From Mytilus californianus (Eukaryota; Mollusca; Bivalvia; Mytilida; Mytilidae): a DNA stretch of 64,000 nt. The notes under the pieces were generated by a model that worked only from the letters and a program-made list of their open reading frames with translations, ran no database searches and was not told where the DNA came from. How positions within the stretch are numbered: the stretch's first letter is position 1; each line of letters starts with the position of its first letter. Below are positions 12,975-23,600 of this stretch, piece after piece. The translations under genes were made by a program, and so were the position numbers. The stretch covers positions 8,060,001-8,124,000 of the forward strand of contig NW_026262659.1 of assembly GCF_021869535.1 (NCBI RefSeq). Reading direction: 5' to 3'.

Positions 12975-13200
12975 GTAGCAACATTCCAGCAGCGCCTGCA
13001 TACGGAGTATATATCTCCCAGTTGATACGATATTCCAGGGCTTGTATTACCTTTAATGATTTCCTTGATAGAGGGTTGCTGCTCACAAGGAAGCTATTAA
13101 ACAAAATTTCCAAGTGATGAAGTTGAAATCGTTAATTTTATGGACGAGTTTGTTGACCGTTATGGAATATCCGTTTCACAGATGATAGCGGATATGTTCC
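12975..13200 (+). pseudogene. Reverse-transcriptase C-terminal relic (Penelope-like type)
   Basis: 12980-13114 reads NIPAAPAYGVYISQLIRYSR, FNDFLDRG and LLTRKLLN before TGA; after a frame change LVDRYGISVSQMIADMF follows. This order is typical of the end of a reverse transcriptase common in mussels, which I attribute tentatively to Penelope-like elements. It is broken by a stop and a frameshift. A second fragment of the same segment lies at 18763-18800. Confidence 0.6.
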
Positions 13201-13540
13201 AAATGTCATAACTACAATCCCGTCCCCTTTTCCCCGAATGTGACCTACCGATTTAGACTTATTACCGGGTTTAAACTAACATGAGCAACACGACGGGTGC
13301 CACGTGTGGAGCAGGATCTGCTTACCCTTCCGGAGAACATGAGATCGCCTCCAGTTTTTGGTGGGGTTCGTGTTGCTCAGTCTTTAGTTTTCTATGTTGT
13401 GTTTTGTGTACAATTGTTTGTCTGTTTGTCTGTTGGTCTTTTTCTTTTTTAGACATGGCGTTGTCAGTTTATTTTTGACTTATGAGTTTGAATGTTCCTT
13501 TGGTATCTTTCGCCTCTCTTTTACATTGTCACTGTTTGCT
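13201..13540 (+). repeat. 3' tail of the reverse-transcriptase repeat
   Basis: The segment from cacgacgggtgccacgtgtg to ctttggtatctttcgcctc is a dispersed mussel repeat that I know to follow the preceding RT relic. The open frame at 13281 is part of it and not a gene. Confidence 0.5.
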
Positions 13541-13975
13541 GGTGGACCGTAAATGGCAGCAAATCCCAACCCCTAATTTTTTAAAAATAATTGAAAAGCA
13601 GAAAAAGGTGGAAAATATTATTTGGTGCCGAATTGACCAGCTAAATGCCGAAATGGCCGATTTGACCAGGTGCCGATTTGACTTTTTCTGTAAGTGCCGA
13701 AATAACCAAGTGCCGAATTTACTCGTACCCTCGATCGGACCTTAATAAAAAATTATAAAATTTGAATATCACAATAATTAACATGTTAGATTACAACAAT
13801 TTTCCAAAACAACAACAGCTATTAAAGTGGTTCTCTGTCTGATACTTTTCAACAACGACCAACATATACAAATGTTCTCATAATAATATCAATAATTCTT
13901 TATTTTCAAGAAGTTACACAGTGAACAAAACATGATCTACACATATAAGAAAACACAATTTTTAAAAGATATTCA

Positions 13976-15397
13976 GGGGCGGATCCAGGATTTTAGAAAG
14001 GGGGGGCGTATTATGTAATATTTGCCGAGCGGAGCGAGGCGAAAATTTTTTTGGACCTTTTTTTTGGCTACAAAACATAAGATAAGTGTAAAATGCACAT
14101 TTTTAGTGACGGTTCCTAACGTGGGGTATGTATATTTTATAGTTAAAGTGCCGGTAAGCTTGGGTTGGACATTTTTGATGCCGCATTCTCCCCATTAGTT
14201 GTCTATTATAAAATGATTGAATGGATCTAAAGCTATGTACTAATATATTTGATGTGGGATTTGTTAGTAAAAAATGGACATGGAAAATTCTCGTTTGTTG
14301 TATGGTTAGTTAGCATAACCTCACAGATTACTTGTTGTAAACATGATATACGGCTATTCAATGAAGTTTATAATACGACCGACACGAACAAAGACAAACA
14401 AGCAATTTTTATCCAAATGTTTGGTTGAAATGTTTCACTCAACAAGGGAAGTGAGGGGTTCCAAATCAACCAACGGCTACGAATGAGTCTGAAAATCAAA
14501 TGACAACGAAGTTGTGAATGACGGTCGACACATGGAGACATAAAGGCCACACCCAGCAGGCAGGTTGCAGTTGGGCCTTGAAAAAAGTATTCAGTATATC
14601 AGTTCGGCGAAACAGACATTCCGGTCAGACATGGGATTTACATACATGCAACCCCCCCCCCCCCCCCCCCCCCAAAAAAAAACGCCCGTTTTTTATTCAC
14701 CATGTTCATTTAATGCTAAATAATTCTGTTGGATTTTTTTTTCTTATAGCAAAAAAGGGGACACGATAATTGTTTTCATTACAGATACGGATAGAATTTT
14801 TGTTTAAGGCAAAAATCAGGGTAAGAATTTTTTCTCTAAAATATCTCAGACTGCCCTATCAAATCAAATGATAGACTTTAAATATATCTAGAGCTTACTG
14901 ACTGGGGATCATTATTCAGCAATGTTATTAATTGGCTGGGGCGTGTGGGGTTAAACATATTTTCGTAGGTAAATAATTTTGCCGTGGAACTTTTTTTTTC
15001 ACGAGAGTGTAATAGAGTATTACTTTCTGTTGAGTGGAAATATGAAATAGAAGCCACGGTCAATACGTTCTTGCTCAATCCTTTGTCGCTTTGAAGGCGT
15101 CATGCTTGTCATCCTCCGCCTAAGCAATGTGTTACTGTAATTTTAATTTCAAAATGACTGAGTGACGTTTCAAAAGTACAGATCAACTCCACCGTAGCGA
15201 AACATATGACTGACATAATCAATAATATATTACAGTAAATACGAGCGAAAAATATCTTTATAAGTAAAGAATTGTCGCATAAAAATTAAATACACGACCG
15301 GGAAATGGCAAAGTTCACGAAGTCTAGTCTGATTCATCAAAAGTTCAAGCAAAGGGGGGCGTACGCCCTCTACGCCCCCCTCTGGATCCGCCACTGA
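13976..15397. mobile_element. Possible 1.4-kb element with GGCGGATCCAG ends
   Basis: GGGGCGGATCCAGG at 13977 and CTGGATCCGCCACTG at 15380 are inverted, each with an adjacent G- or C-run. The interior holds a poly(C) tract (14650-14672) and no conserved ORF. They could also be two independent short copies. Confidence 0.4.
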
Positions 15398-15426
15398 TAT
15401 TAATACATAAACAAAAGGGTAATAGA

Positions 15427-16880
15427 TCAGCAAAAACATACTAATACACTGTATACAAGAGCAGATATATAGTACAGGTAGACAAATACAATTGGCTTAA
15501 ATAAAAAGTGTATTAAATACATTATAACTGCGAAAAGTTTTCTTCTCGTATTTTCAAAAGATAAGCTTGACATTTTGATTAAAAAAACATTTATACTTTT
15601 ACATTCTTTCATAATCAAAGGCGCGGCATTCCACAAGGTTCCAGAATTCATAGAGGTTATTTTACCATAATTAGTTTCATATCGTTGAACAAATATATTA
15701 TTTTGGGAAGATGATCTTAATGCGTAGTTATTAACAACTGAACAACTTGGAAAAAGTTCAGATAAATATTCAGGCGCCAGATTATTCACACAATTATTAT
15801 GTACCATCACTCCCATAAAATATTTAATTCTTTTATAAATGGTAAGCCATCCTAACTTTTTAAACATAACTAACGAAGGGATATCAAAACCTGCATTCAA
15901 AATGATTCTTGCTGCCTTTTTTTGCAATTAGTGACTTACTTGACTTAATCGTTTCTGTAACGTATTTTTTTTACAAGTTAGGGGTGTTGGCCCTAAGCTA
16001 AACCTTCTACGTGAAGGGTCGGGTTGTTCTGTAGGGGTTTTCCATCCCTTAGACGATTGCTGTTGCTAACGAGTTCCATCTACCCGGATTTTCTGTTTGG
16101 ATTAACTTCCATAGCCTTTGACTATTCCCAAGTCACCCACAAGGCAGTGGAGCATTTAACCCATAGCTGGGGCAAGGTTGATGAGAGCCAGGGCGTATCC
16201 ACTCGCCGGCGGGCCTGCACTCTGCATCTCTAGGGCCCTTGCTGCTCTGAGATCCATTGCAATTGAGCCTGAGATACTGGACCCCTTTATCCATGTATTG
16301 CCGCGAGGAGGCATTGCAAGAGTCTTGATGGTGTAGAGGCTTTGTACCAGCAGGAGAGGCTGACGCACTCGGCTCTCTTTTCATCCACAAAGTGGACTAG
16401 CTGATGGTGGGTGTTAAGTCTACGACCTCACCACACTAGACGCATATCACCATCCTGTGTGCGAACACACTAATACACAACTAGTATAATTATATATATA
16501 ATTTGTCAATATTAGTTTTTAAATCATTTTCGCACACGGTACAACAGTAGTCCATAATTGAAAGTATATGTCCATTATACATGTTATAATATAGTTTGAG
16601 AACACTTACTGGAAGATATGCTTTGAGTCGGACAATAAGATGCAGTCAGCTTACAATTACTGCACAGAGTTTGTCAATTTGATTTTCCCACGAAAGAGAT
16701 ATAGCAATATGGATTCCTAGCATTTTTTTTTTATTATGGACGACGTCTATTATATGTTCATCGTCAAATTTGATACTTAATTTTGTTTTAAAAACATTTT
16801 GCCTATTAGAACGAATTAACATGTCCTTAGTCTTATCTCTATTTAATATCATATCGCTATCATTACACCAAGTCATAACA
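15427..16880 (-). pseudogene. LINE ORF2 relic (CR1/L2/Jockey-like reverse transcriptase C-terminal part)
   Basis: Minus-strand frames read WCNDSDMILNRDKTKDMLI, MLGIHIAISLSWENQIDKL and MDYCCTVCENDL (from about 16880 to 16500), then LQKKAARIILNAGFDI through NSGTLWNAAPLIMKE (15927-15427). These are consecutive motifs of the RT thumb and C terminus of such LINEs. The frame is interrupted by a roughly 560-bp insertion (about 15930-16490) flanked by aatt. Confidence 0.7.
15932..16490. mobile_element. Unidentified GC-richer insertion within the LINE relic
   Basis: Sits exactly where the LINE reading frame breaks, with aatt on each side. Noticeably richer in GC than its surroundings and without a convincing ORF. 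Probably a SINE-like or other nonautonomous element; family unknown to me. Confidence 0.45.
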
Positions 16881-16904
16881 TTACAAAAATCTACATTAAT
16901 AATT

Positions 16905-17215
16905 ATGAAAAGAAGATGTGGTATGATTGCCAATGAGACAACTCTCCACAAGAGACCAAATGACACAGAAATTAACAACTATAGGTCACCGTACGGCCTT
17001 CAACAATGAGCAGAGCCCATACCGCATAATCAGCTATAAAAGGTACCGAAATGATTCAAACGAGAAAACTAACGGCATGATTTATGTACAAAATAATGAA
17101 CGAAAAACAAATATGTTTAACAGCAACAAACGACAACCACTGTATTACAGGCCCCTGACTTTGGTACAGGCACATACAGAATGTGGCGGGGTTAAACTCG
17201 GCTGAAGGCGCCAAC
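16905..17215 (+). repeat. Dispersed mussel repeat (aagatgtggtatgattgcc family)
   Basis: Shares long stretches with 61530-61830: gattgccaatgagacaact, gaccaaatga, gtacggccttcaacaatgag and acatacaga. It resembles the 600-bp family in its first 40 bp but differs beyond. Confidence 0.65.
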
Positions 17216-17418
17216 CCTCCATTTAAATCTGTTACTGATGGCGATGACTTATATAATGTTGTTTAGAATCTTCTTAAAATCCCATAGGCCCGCAAGGCAT
17301 CGAGTCGTTTGTGTGATATACATATTACTGGTAGTGAAGGACCGTTATGGCATCCATCATTGTCTTCAATATTAGAATATATATCTTGTATTGCAATCTT
17401 GAGTATACAGGAGATCCC

Positions 17419-17449
<31 letters not shown>

Positions 17450-17689
17450 TATTTCACGTTATAAGAACCCTCAACTCGACATGTGAGTGTATAAAAAACT
17501 CACAACATATCGAAAGAACGATACAATTCATGTATAAAAATATGATGTGAGGGTCTATATTGGGGCTGACATTATTTAGTATTTTTTTTATGACATTTTC
17601 TATTTTATTCGTAAAAGTGAACTCTATAATTATGCAATCTGATTAAAAACCGATCTCCATCGCTCCCGTTTTCTCAGTGATATGTCTCG

Positions 17690-18515
17690 TGGACGCCAAA
17701 TTTTAGAAAACGTTTTATGAAGACTATTCAGCAAATTATGACGATATACTCTTCAAATCAAAGTTACCATCTTTAAAAATTAGAAGAATGAGATCGTTGG
17801 CTATTGAAATTTTCAAACTCATTAATAAAGAATGTCCTGTATATCTTCATGATTTAATCCACTTAAAAGGAAAACTCTCACTCTTATAGATACCAGAATA
17901 CAGCAGAGCTACCACATGTGAGAACAACTGCATATAGCATACAATTGTTCAGGTATGCGGGTGCTAAACTTTGAAATGAGCTGCCAGATGAGCTGCGTAA
18001 GCAATCGTCTTTAAATCAATTCAAGAACTTGATTAATTTTTGGTCTGGCAGCTTATGCCAATGGTGCGGCTACAAAACCAGGTAACTTTGTTCACTGTGT
18101 TTAGTTGATTGCTTTATTTTCAGCATGGCATTTCTTTTATTGTTTTTTTTTTTTTTTTTTTTTTGTTTATTCATAGTGCTTCTGCTATTTTGTGCTTATT
18201 TGAGTTACATAAACTAACGTCTATATATGTGCTTTTTTATGTTACAAACCTTTTAACTGTGTTTTTATGTTTCTACCCCCATAAATGCATACACTGTGTG
18301 TGTGTGTTTAAGCTGCTTGATAGAGTTTTGTGTTGTATGTATGCATAATATAAACTCTTGCTCTCAATGTTTTCAAATAGTATGCGTGCATGACTTGATA
18401 TGTATGTTTTGTTTGTTGTGCTTTTTTTTTGTCGATTTTAAAGCTCTTCAGAGCTTATGTTTGTAATTGTATTGCATATACCGACTTTAAATAAAGCTTT
18501 GTGTCTCATGTATTA
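17690..18515 (+). pseudogene. LINE ORF2 3' end relic with 3' tail
   Basis: 17745-17880 reads LPSLKIRRMRSLAIEIFKLI then KECPVYLHDLIHLKGK, followed after stops and frameshifts by the equivalent of WNELPDELR and LNQFKNLI (17950-18030). This is the C terminus of the same LINE group as at 15427. The 3' tail with aaataaagctttgtg ends near 18515. Confidence 0.6.
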
Positions 18516-19740
18516 TGTCTCAGGCTTATGAGGTATACATCAACGAGGCAGCAACTCGGCGACACAAATCACAAAAGGTGTTGATTTCGTTAATCTATTA
18601 TTCAGATCCCATACCCAAGTACTGGCGAAATGTTTCCTCGGATGAACCAAAGATCTGATGGCTAACAAAAAGAGATAGTTTATTATACAAGATTGTGTTT
18701 CAAGCACGACCAGTAACAAATATTGGAACTGTTTTCAGGTATAAAACAAATCAAGTTTCCATTTTTATGTAGCAATATTCCATCAGCGCTTCATATGGAG
18801 TATATATCTCCCCATCTTCGCTATCCACGGGTTACGATTCAGTCCCCCTCTCCACCTTTGACGGATTAAGAAACTAATCAGATATTTTTCACATCTATAT
18901 ATCAGCATTATAGCTATATATTTATATTTTTTTGTTTGTAGCAAAATGTATTATAGGGTATGTATTTTTGTTATTCAAACTATATGAAAAGGTACGTTGG
19001 GGTACTCAATGTCTCAGCTGCTCACCCCACCACAAAAAGGTCGAAGTAAATTTCAAAATGTGGCATGCATGTACTTGTTCACATAGTAAATTCTTATAAA
19101 ATGCATCTAAGTTATGTTCACCAGGATGAGAAGAACGGATTGTCAAACTATGAACATTAAATACACCAAAAATTCTGAATCATATATAGCTAGTAATACA
19201 GGCTCGATTATACGCTCAGAAAGTCTATTCCTAAATGTATTTCTTATTCAATCTTATTAGATTATAGATCTGTGATTTCGATATGGTCATAAGACGAGTA
19301 AGGGAGTTACGATAGATCTATTTTTTTTATCAGATTGATAATGTTCTCACACTGTTTTTAAAGCTCTTTTTTTTAATAAAGGAAAAATTACAAGTACTAT
19401 AAATGTTATACCCAAATATTCATAACTTGACAAACATTCTATATCAAAATTTTTTTTTTTTTAAATGCTGTATTGTTTGTGTCTTTATGAGCCACAAACT
19501 TTGATTGATAACACTTGTGCAACTTGGGAGACGAGTGACACAGTTGGTCCCTCTTAGAATTCCAATTCTTCGGGGCTTGATGGTATACATAGTCCCCAAA
19601 CCTTTTTTTTTTAGATAATGACTTTGTCCAATTAGTGTAACAACTCAACAGATACATCCATAACAACCATATATATCACCAACTTTGTCTTATCTGTACG
19701 TTGTGTGCTAACTTTGTGAGAATGTCGTCGGTATTTTTCG
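18516..19740. other. Intergenic, little recognisable
   Basis: Contains the small RT fragment at 18763-18800; otherwise AT-rich with T and A runs. No gene seen. Confidence 0.5.
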
Positions 19741-19744
19741 GTAT

Positions 19745-20010
19745 CTGTTGATTGGCCAATAAAAATTGATTTAACATTTCATTCCAAAACATCGATTAAT
19801 GGTGGAAACTTGGCGCCGTTACCGCATATAAAGATTACCTTGTTTGTTGCCATTTGTGTATGAATAACAACGTAAAATGTATTTTAGAATGGCATATCTT
19901 CTTATCTAAAAAAACTTCAAAACAATATTTAAGAAATAACAAATGTTCTTACCAGACAAAATATTCGCGCATGATCAAATGGATCAAAATGGCGCTGTTT
20001 TTTTTTATTT
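19745..20010 (+). promoter_or_regulatory. Candidate Pds5 promoter region
   Basis: Back-to-back CCAAT boxes (ATTGGCCAAT, 19751-19760), an E2F-like TTGGCGCC (19810-19817) and a second ATGGCGC (19989-19995) cluster within 250 bp, in a region otherwise free of repeats. CCAAT plus E2F sites suit a cell-cycle gene. It lies 3.5 kb before the first coding exon, so a noncoding exon 1 would have to splice to the acceptor at 23476. This is inference. Confidence 0.3.
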
Positions 20011-20269
20011 TCTAAAACCTCTTGCTATGATTAATTGCATATTTTACCATCAAAATGGTTGCAGAGCCTGAACAACATGCTGTCTGTTACACTGCAAGTT
20101 CTTGAAATATTGTTTTCAGACACTTTTGTAACTTCAGTTGACAACTGAAAGTTTTCTTTGTGAAAGTCGCAATATCAACATTTGTGAAATATGTAGTTAA
20201 TTTTGACATTTATGGTTAAATACCTTTCTAGGTTTGAAGGGGGTTATATATTTGTTTTGCATGACTATC

Positions 20270-20880
20270 AACGGGTCAGGAATAACCATCAATTGGTGGA
20301 TTATACTTCAATTCAGGTTTAATTCACCATTTGACATATAATGAGATACACCAATTGAGGTATAATGCAGTTTTTATCACAAACATTTTTTGGATGACAT
20401 TGGTGACATGCAACTTCCTGTGCTGCGTTTTGTGAAAATGTGGATTATACCTCAGTTGAGGTATAATCCACTAATTGATGGATATTCACGACTGGTTTCC
20501 TTAAGTCTGCATCAGTTCCATCTTTAGGATTTGTAATTCTAGATGGAAAGCAAGAGACTACAGAACAGGAATAAGATTAGTAAATGAAAACTCAAGAATT
20601 TATAAGTAGGAAAAGGAGGGTCACATTAGATTTTGGGTTTTTCTAACAAAATGCAGCACTAAGTGTCAGAGTCAATTACATGTCATCACCAAGTGGTCAT
20701 CAAAGCTTGGAATGGTAAATGCAAAAAGATGATCCAATATCTCTTCAAATTTTTTTTTGATAAATCTACATTATACCTCAATTGGCATGATTGGTGTTTC
20801 TCATTATATGTCAAATGGTGGATTATACCTGAAATTAAGTATAATCAACCAATTGATGGTTATTCCTGACCTGATCAATC
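20270..20880. mobile_element. Foldback element with terminal arms of about 100 bp
   Basis: Left arm (20273-20375, from gggtcaggaataaccatcaa) is the near-perfect inverse of the right arm (20765-20876). A third palindromic copy of the ggattatacctca motif lies at 20440-20471 as a 32-bp near-perfect palindrome. No ORF. It lies just downstream of the candidate Pds5 promoter. Confidence 0.75.
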
Positions 20881-21394
20881 TTTTGTAGTGTGACAGAGTA
20901 ATGCACCTTATTGCTATTTGCCTGCCATTATCAGACTTCACAAAGGTTCCTGTAAAATTTAGTTGTCACAATAGAAAATATAAGACACCACAAAGGAAAA
21001 GTGATTGTTGTATGACGTCAATAGTTCAAGCGTCGCAGATTCCCAAAGCGGAAAGGTCTATAGCGGCCTGCTCTTACATGGCATACTATAGGAGTTCCAA
21101 CAGATATCAGTGATATTGTTTGGCTCAAATTACCTCAGAAATTCGACTTTTTCCCCTAGAGAAATTTCCCAATTACAAAAAAAAATGGCATAAAATTCCT
21201 CCCCATAAGTTGTACATTTTTCCCAAACGGTGATTGCATCGGTAGTAATGTATGTAAATTTTGTATTCATGTTATTATTTTAATATTATGAAAGCACTTT
21301 TGAGATCTGGGCTTCTGATTAGAATCATCACATGGTTTTCAATGTATTAAATACGATCATTTTTTCTGTTTCTTTCCCCTCCCCAAAAAGTTCC

Positions 21395-21640
21395 TTTCCG
21401 GTTGAAAATGTCTCACAATTCAAAATATTACGTTAAAAACTGTGCAAGAAAGACCGCAAAGGTCAGCAAAAAATCAGAGATGTGTTCAAAAAAATGAACG
21501 AAGTTATCATAGTAAATGATCAGTCATCTGAAATCGAATCAGAGGTCATACAAGCTTTAGATAATATAATAAAAGAAGTTTGTAATGAAACTTATGTTGA
21601 CAATAACCCCCAAAAAAAGGTAATTTTGAAAAAAGACAAC
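21395..21640 (+). pseudogene. Coding-like fragment, frameshifted, unrecognised
   Basis: ATG at 21407 opens MSHNSKYYVKNCARKTAKVS... for 29 codons. After a run of seven A the next frame continues NEVIIVNDQSSEIESEVIQA... for about 35 codons to an AAAG/GTAATT junction. Composition looks coding in both parts, suggesting one frame broken at the A run. I do not recognise the protein. Confidence 0.25.
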
Positions 21641-22404
21641 AATATCACTAGATATAGAGTTATGCTTAACTATCCTTAACCCCTACCTACAACAAATGGT
21701 TCCCATACCATACCAAGATTCTGGTTGTGTTGCATTGATACCAGTTTGCACCCTGAGAGTATATAAATTGCGTTTTCTAATGTTTTCCACTATAGTATCT
21801 AATATTACAAATTATGTGATAATTTCCAGAAAATGAAGGACCAGCAGAAGTATGCTTTCTGTCAGTCCTTGGTCTGGCAGAAAAAATTCAAGTTTCACGA
21901 ACCCTGTAGTTAGTGATTTCAACAACTGATATATTCGCAAAAATATACAGTAGAAATCTAAGTAATAATATAACTAAAAGTTACTCGGAAATGATAAATT
22001 CTTTTTGGCCCAATCAATTTCACTGGATATTTGGTCTATACTTTGAGAGGAAAAGTTACTGGTGAACACCTTCACCTGACTTTTGCCAGTGTCCCATGAA
22101 CCTTGAATATGCCTGGTTTTGTAATGAAGATGGCACTTAAAAATAATAATTCTATTTTAACTTTAGAATTATAATTGATGGAATAAAAATTTAAAAACAA
22201 AAGCAATTTAAGGTATAAAATAATATTTAAAAATTATGTTACAAAAGTGAAGAGTGTACATTTGTTTTAGGTTCATCATAACCTTATGGCAAATACGACT
22301 GTTTTTACACTTCTTTTATCTTTTCATACTACAGATAAACCTGTCCAACTGGAATAGATTTAAGGCATGTCTGGACCTAGATATATAAAACTGAAGTGAT
22401 TTTT

Positions 22405-23345
22405 ATACGACCGCAAAAAAATTTTGCAGTCATATATTGGTATGACGTCGTCGTCGTCGTCCGAAGACACGTTGGTTTTCGCACTCTAACTTTAGTTTAA
22501 GTGAATGGATCTCTATGAAATTTTACCATAAGGTTCAATACCACAAACGAAAGGTTGGGATTGATTTTGGGGGTTATGGTACCAACAGTTAAGGAATTAG
22601 GGGCCAAAAATAAGCATTTTTGTAACTTCCAGACATAACTTGTGTGTCAGTGTATGGATCTCTCTGACATTGTACCACAAGGTTCCATATCACAAAGGGA
22701 ATGCTGGGATTGATTTTGGGGGTAATTGCCTCAAAATTTTAGGAATTAGGGGCAAAAAACAAGCATTTTTCTAGTTTCAGGACAATAACTTGTGTGTAAG
22801 TGTATGGATCTTTATGAAATTGTACTGCAAGGTTCCATATCACAAAGGGAAAGCTGGGTTTGAGTTTTGGGGTAATTGCCCTAAACGTTTAGGAATTTGG
22901 GGCCAAAAAACAAGCATTTTTCTAGTTTCCAGACAATAACTTGTGTTCAAGTGTATGGATCTCTCTGAAATTGTACTGCAAGGTATCATACCACAAAGAA
23001 AAGGCTGGGATTAAGTTTGGGGGTGATGAATCATAAGGGGGTTCAAAAAATTTGGGGGGGAGGGATTTTTTTTTCTTTTTTATTTCCTTCATTTTTATTT
23101 TAAATTGGTTATTTCTAATTTATATATAAAAGCAAATAATAATGAATGGTTTGAATAGGTAAATTAAAATTTTTTAAGTTCTTAGACCACATTCATTCTG
23201 TGTCAGAAACCTATGCTGTGTCAATTATTTAATCACAATCCAAATTCAGAGCTGTATCAAGCTTGAATGTTGTGTCCATACTTGCCCCAACTGTTCAGGG
23301 TTCGACCTCTGTGGTCGTATCAAGCTGCGCCCAGCGGAGCATTTT
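22405..23345 (+). mobile_element. Hairpin-ended tandem-core element (TTATACGACCGC family), 0.94 kb
   Basis: The 5' end TTATACGACCGC...TTTTGCAGTCGTATA is a hairpin, followed by a gtcgtcgtcgtc run. Then come four to five units of about 120 bp (gtgtatggatctctctga...ttccatatcacaaaggga) and the 3' end gtggtcgtatcaagctgcgc...gcggagc. The longer relative is 35483-36932. It lies upstream of the first coding exon of Pds5. Confidence 0.75.
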
Positions 23346-23476
23346 ATTGTATATTGGAAAACTCAAAACTTTCCAGGTGACCATCTTTATTTTTATAGAT
23401 ATTGATAATTAGCCAAACTGGTGAAAAATTTCAGTTTGTGAACTTTTTTTTAGTAATAATTATTCTTTTATTTCAG

Positions 23477-23507
23477 ATTTAAATGTAGTAAATGAACAAG
23501 TGCTAAC
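23477..23507 (+). other. PDS5: Pds5 5' UTR part of the first coding exon
   Basis: Follows a pyrimidine-rich tract and tttcag and precedes the ATG by 31 nt; tgctaac sits just before the start codon. It implies an upstream noncoding exon that I could not locate. Confidence 0.55.
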
Positions 23508-23600
23508 ATGAGTGGGAAAGCAAATAAGATAGTTTACCCTCCGGGGTGTAAAGATATTACTGAAGAGATAGGAAAAGAGGAATTGGTGCGAAGGCTGAAG
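23508..23600 (+). CDS. PDS5: Pds5 coding exon 1 (residues 1-31)
   Basis: The exon probably begins at 23477 after tttcag, with 31 nt of 5' UTR before the ATG. It encodes the conserved start of the family, including YPPGCKDI and KEELVRRLK, and ends in phase 0 at donor gtaaat. Confidence 0.93.

Noticed and set aside
16133-16390. Minus-strand ORFs of 70 and 85 residues in the GC-richer insert
   Set aside because: No conserved motif; they lie within an inserted repeat that breaks a LINE frame.
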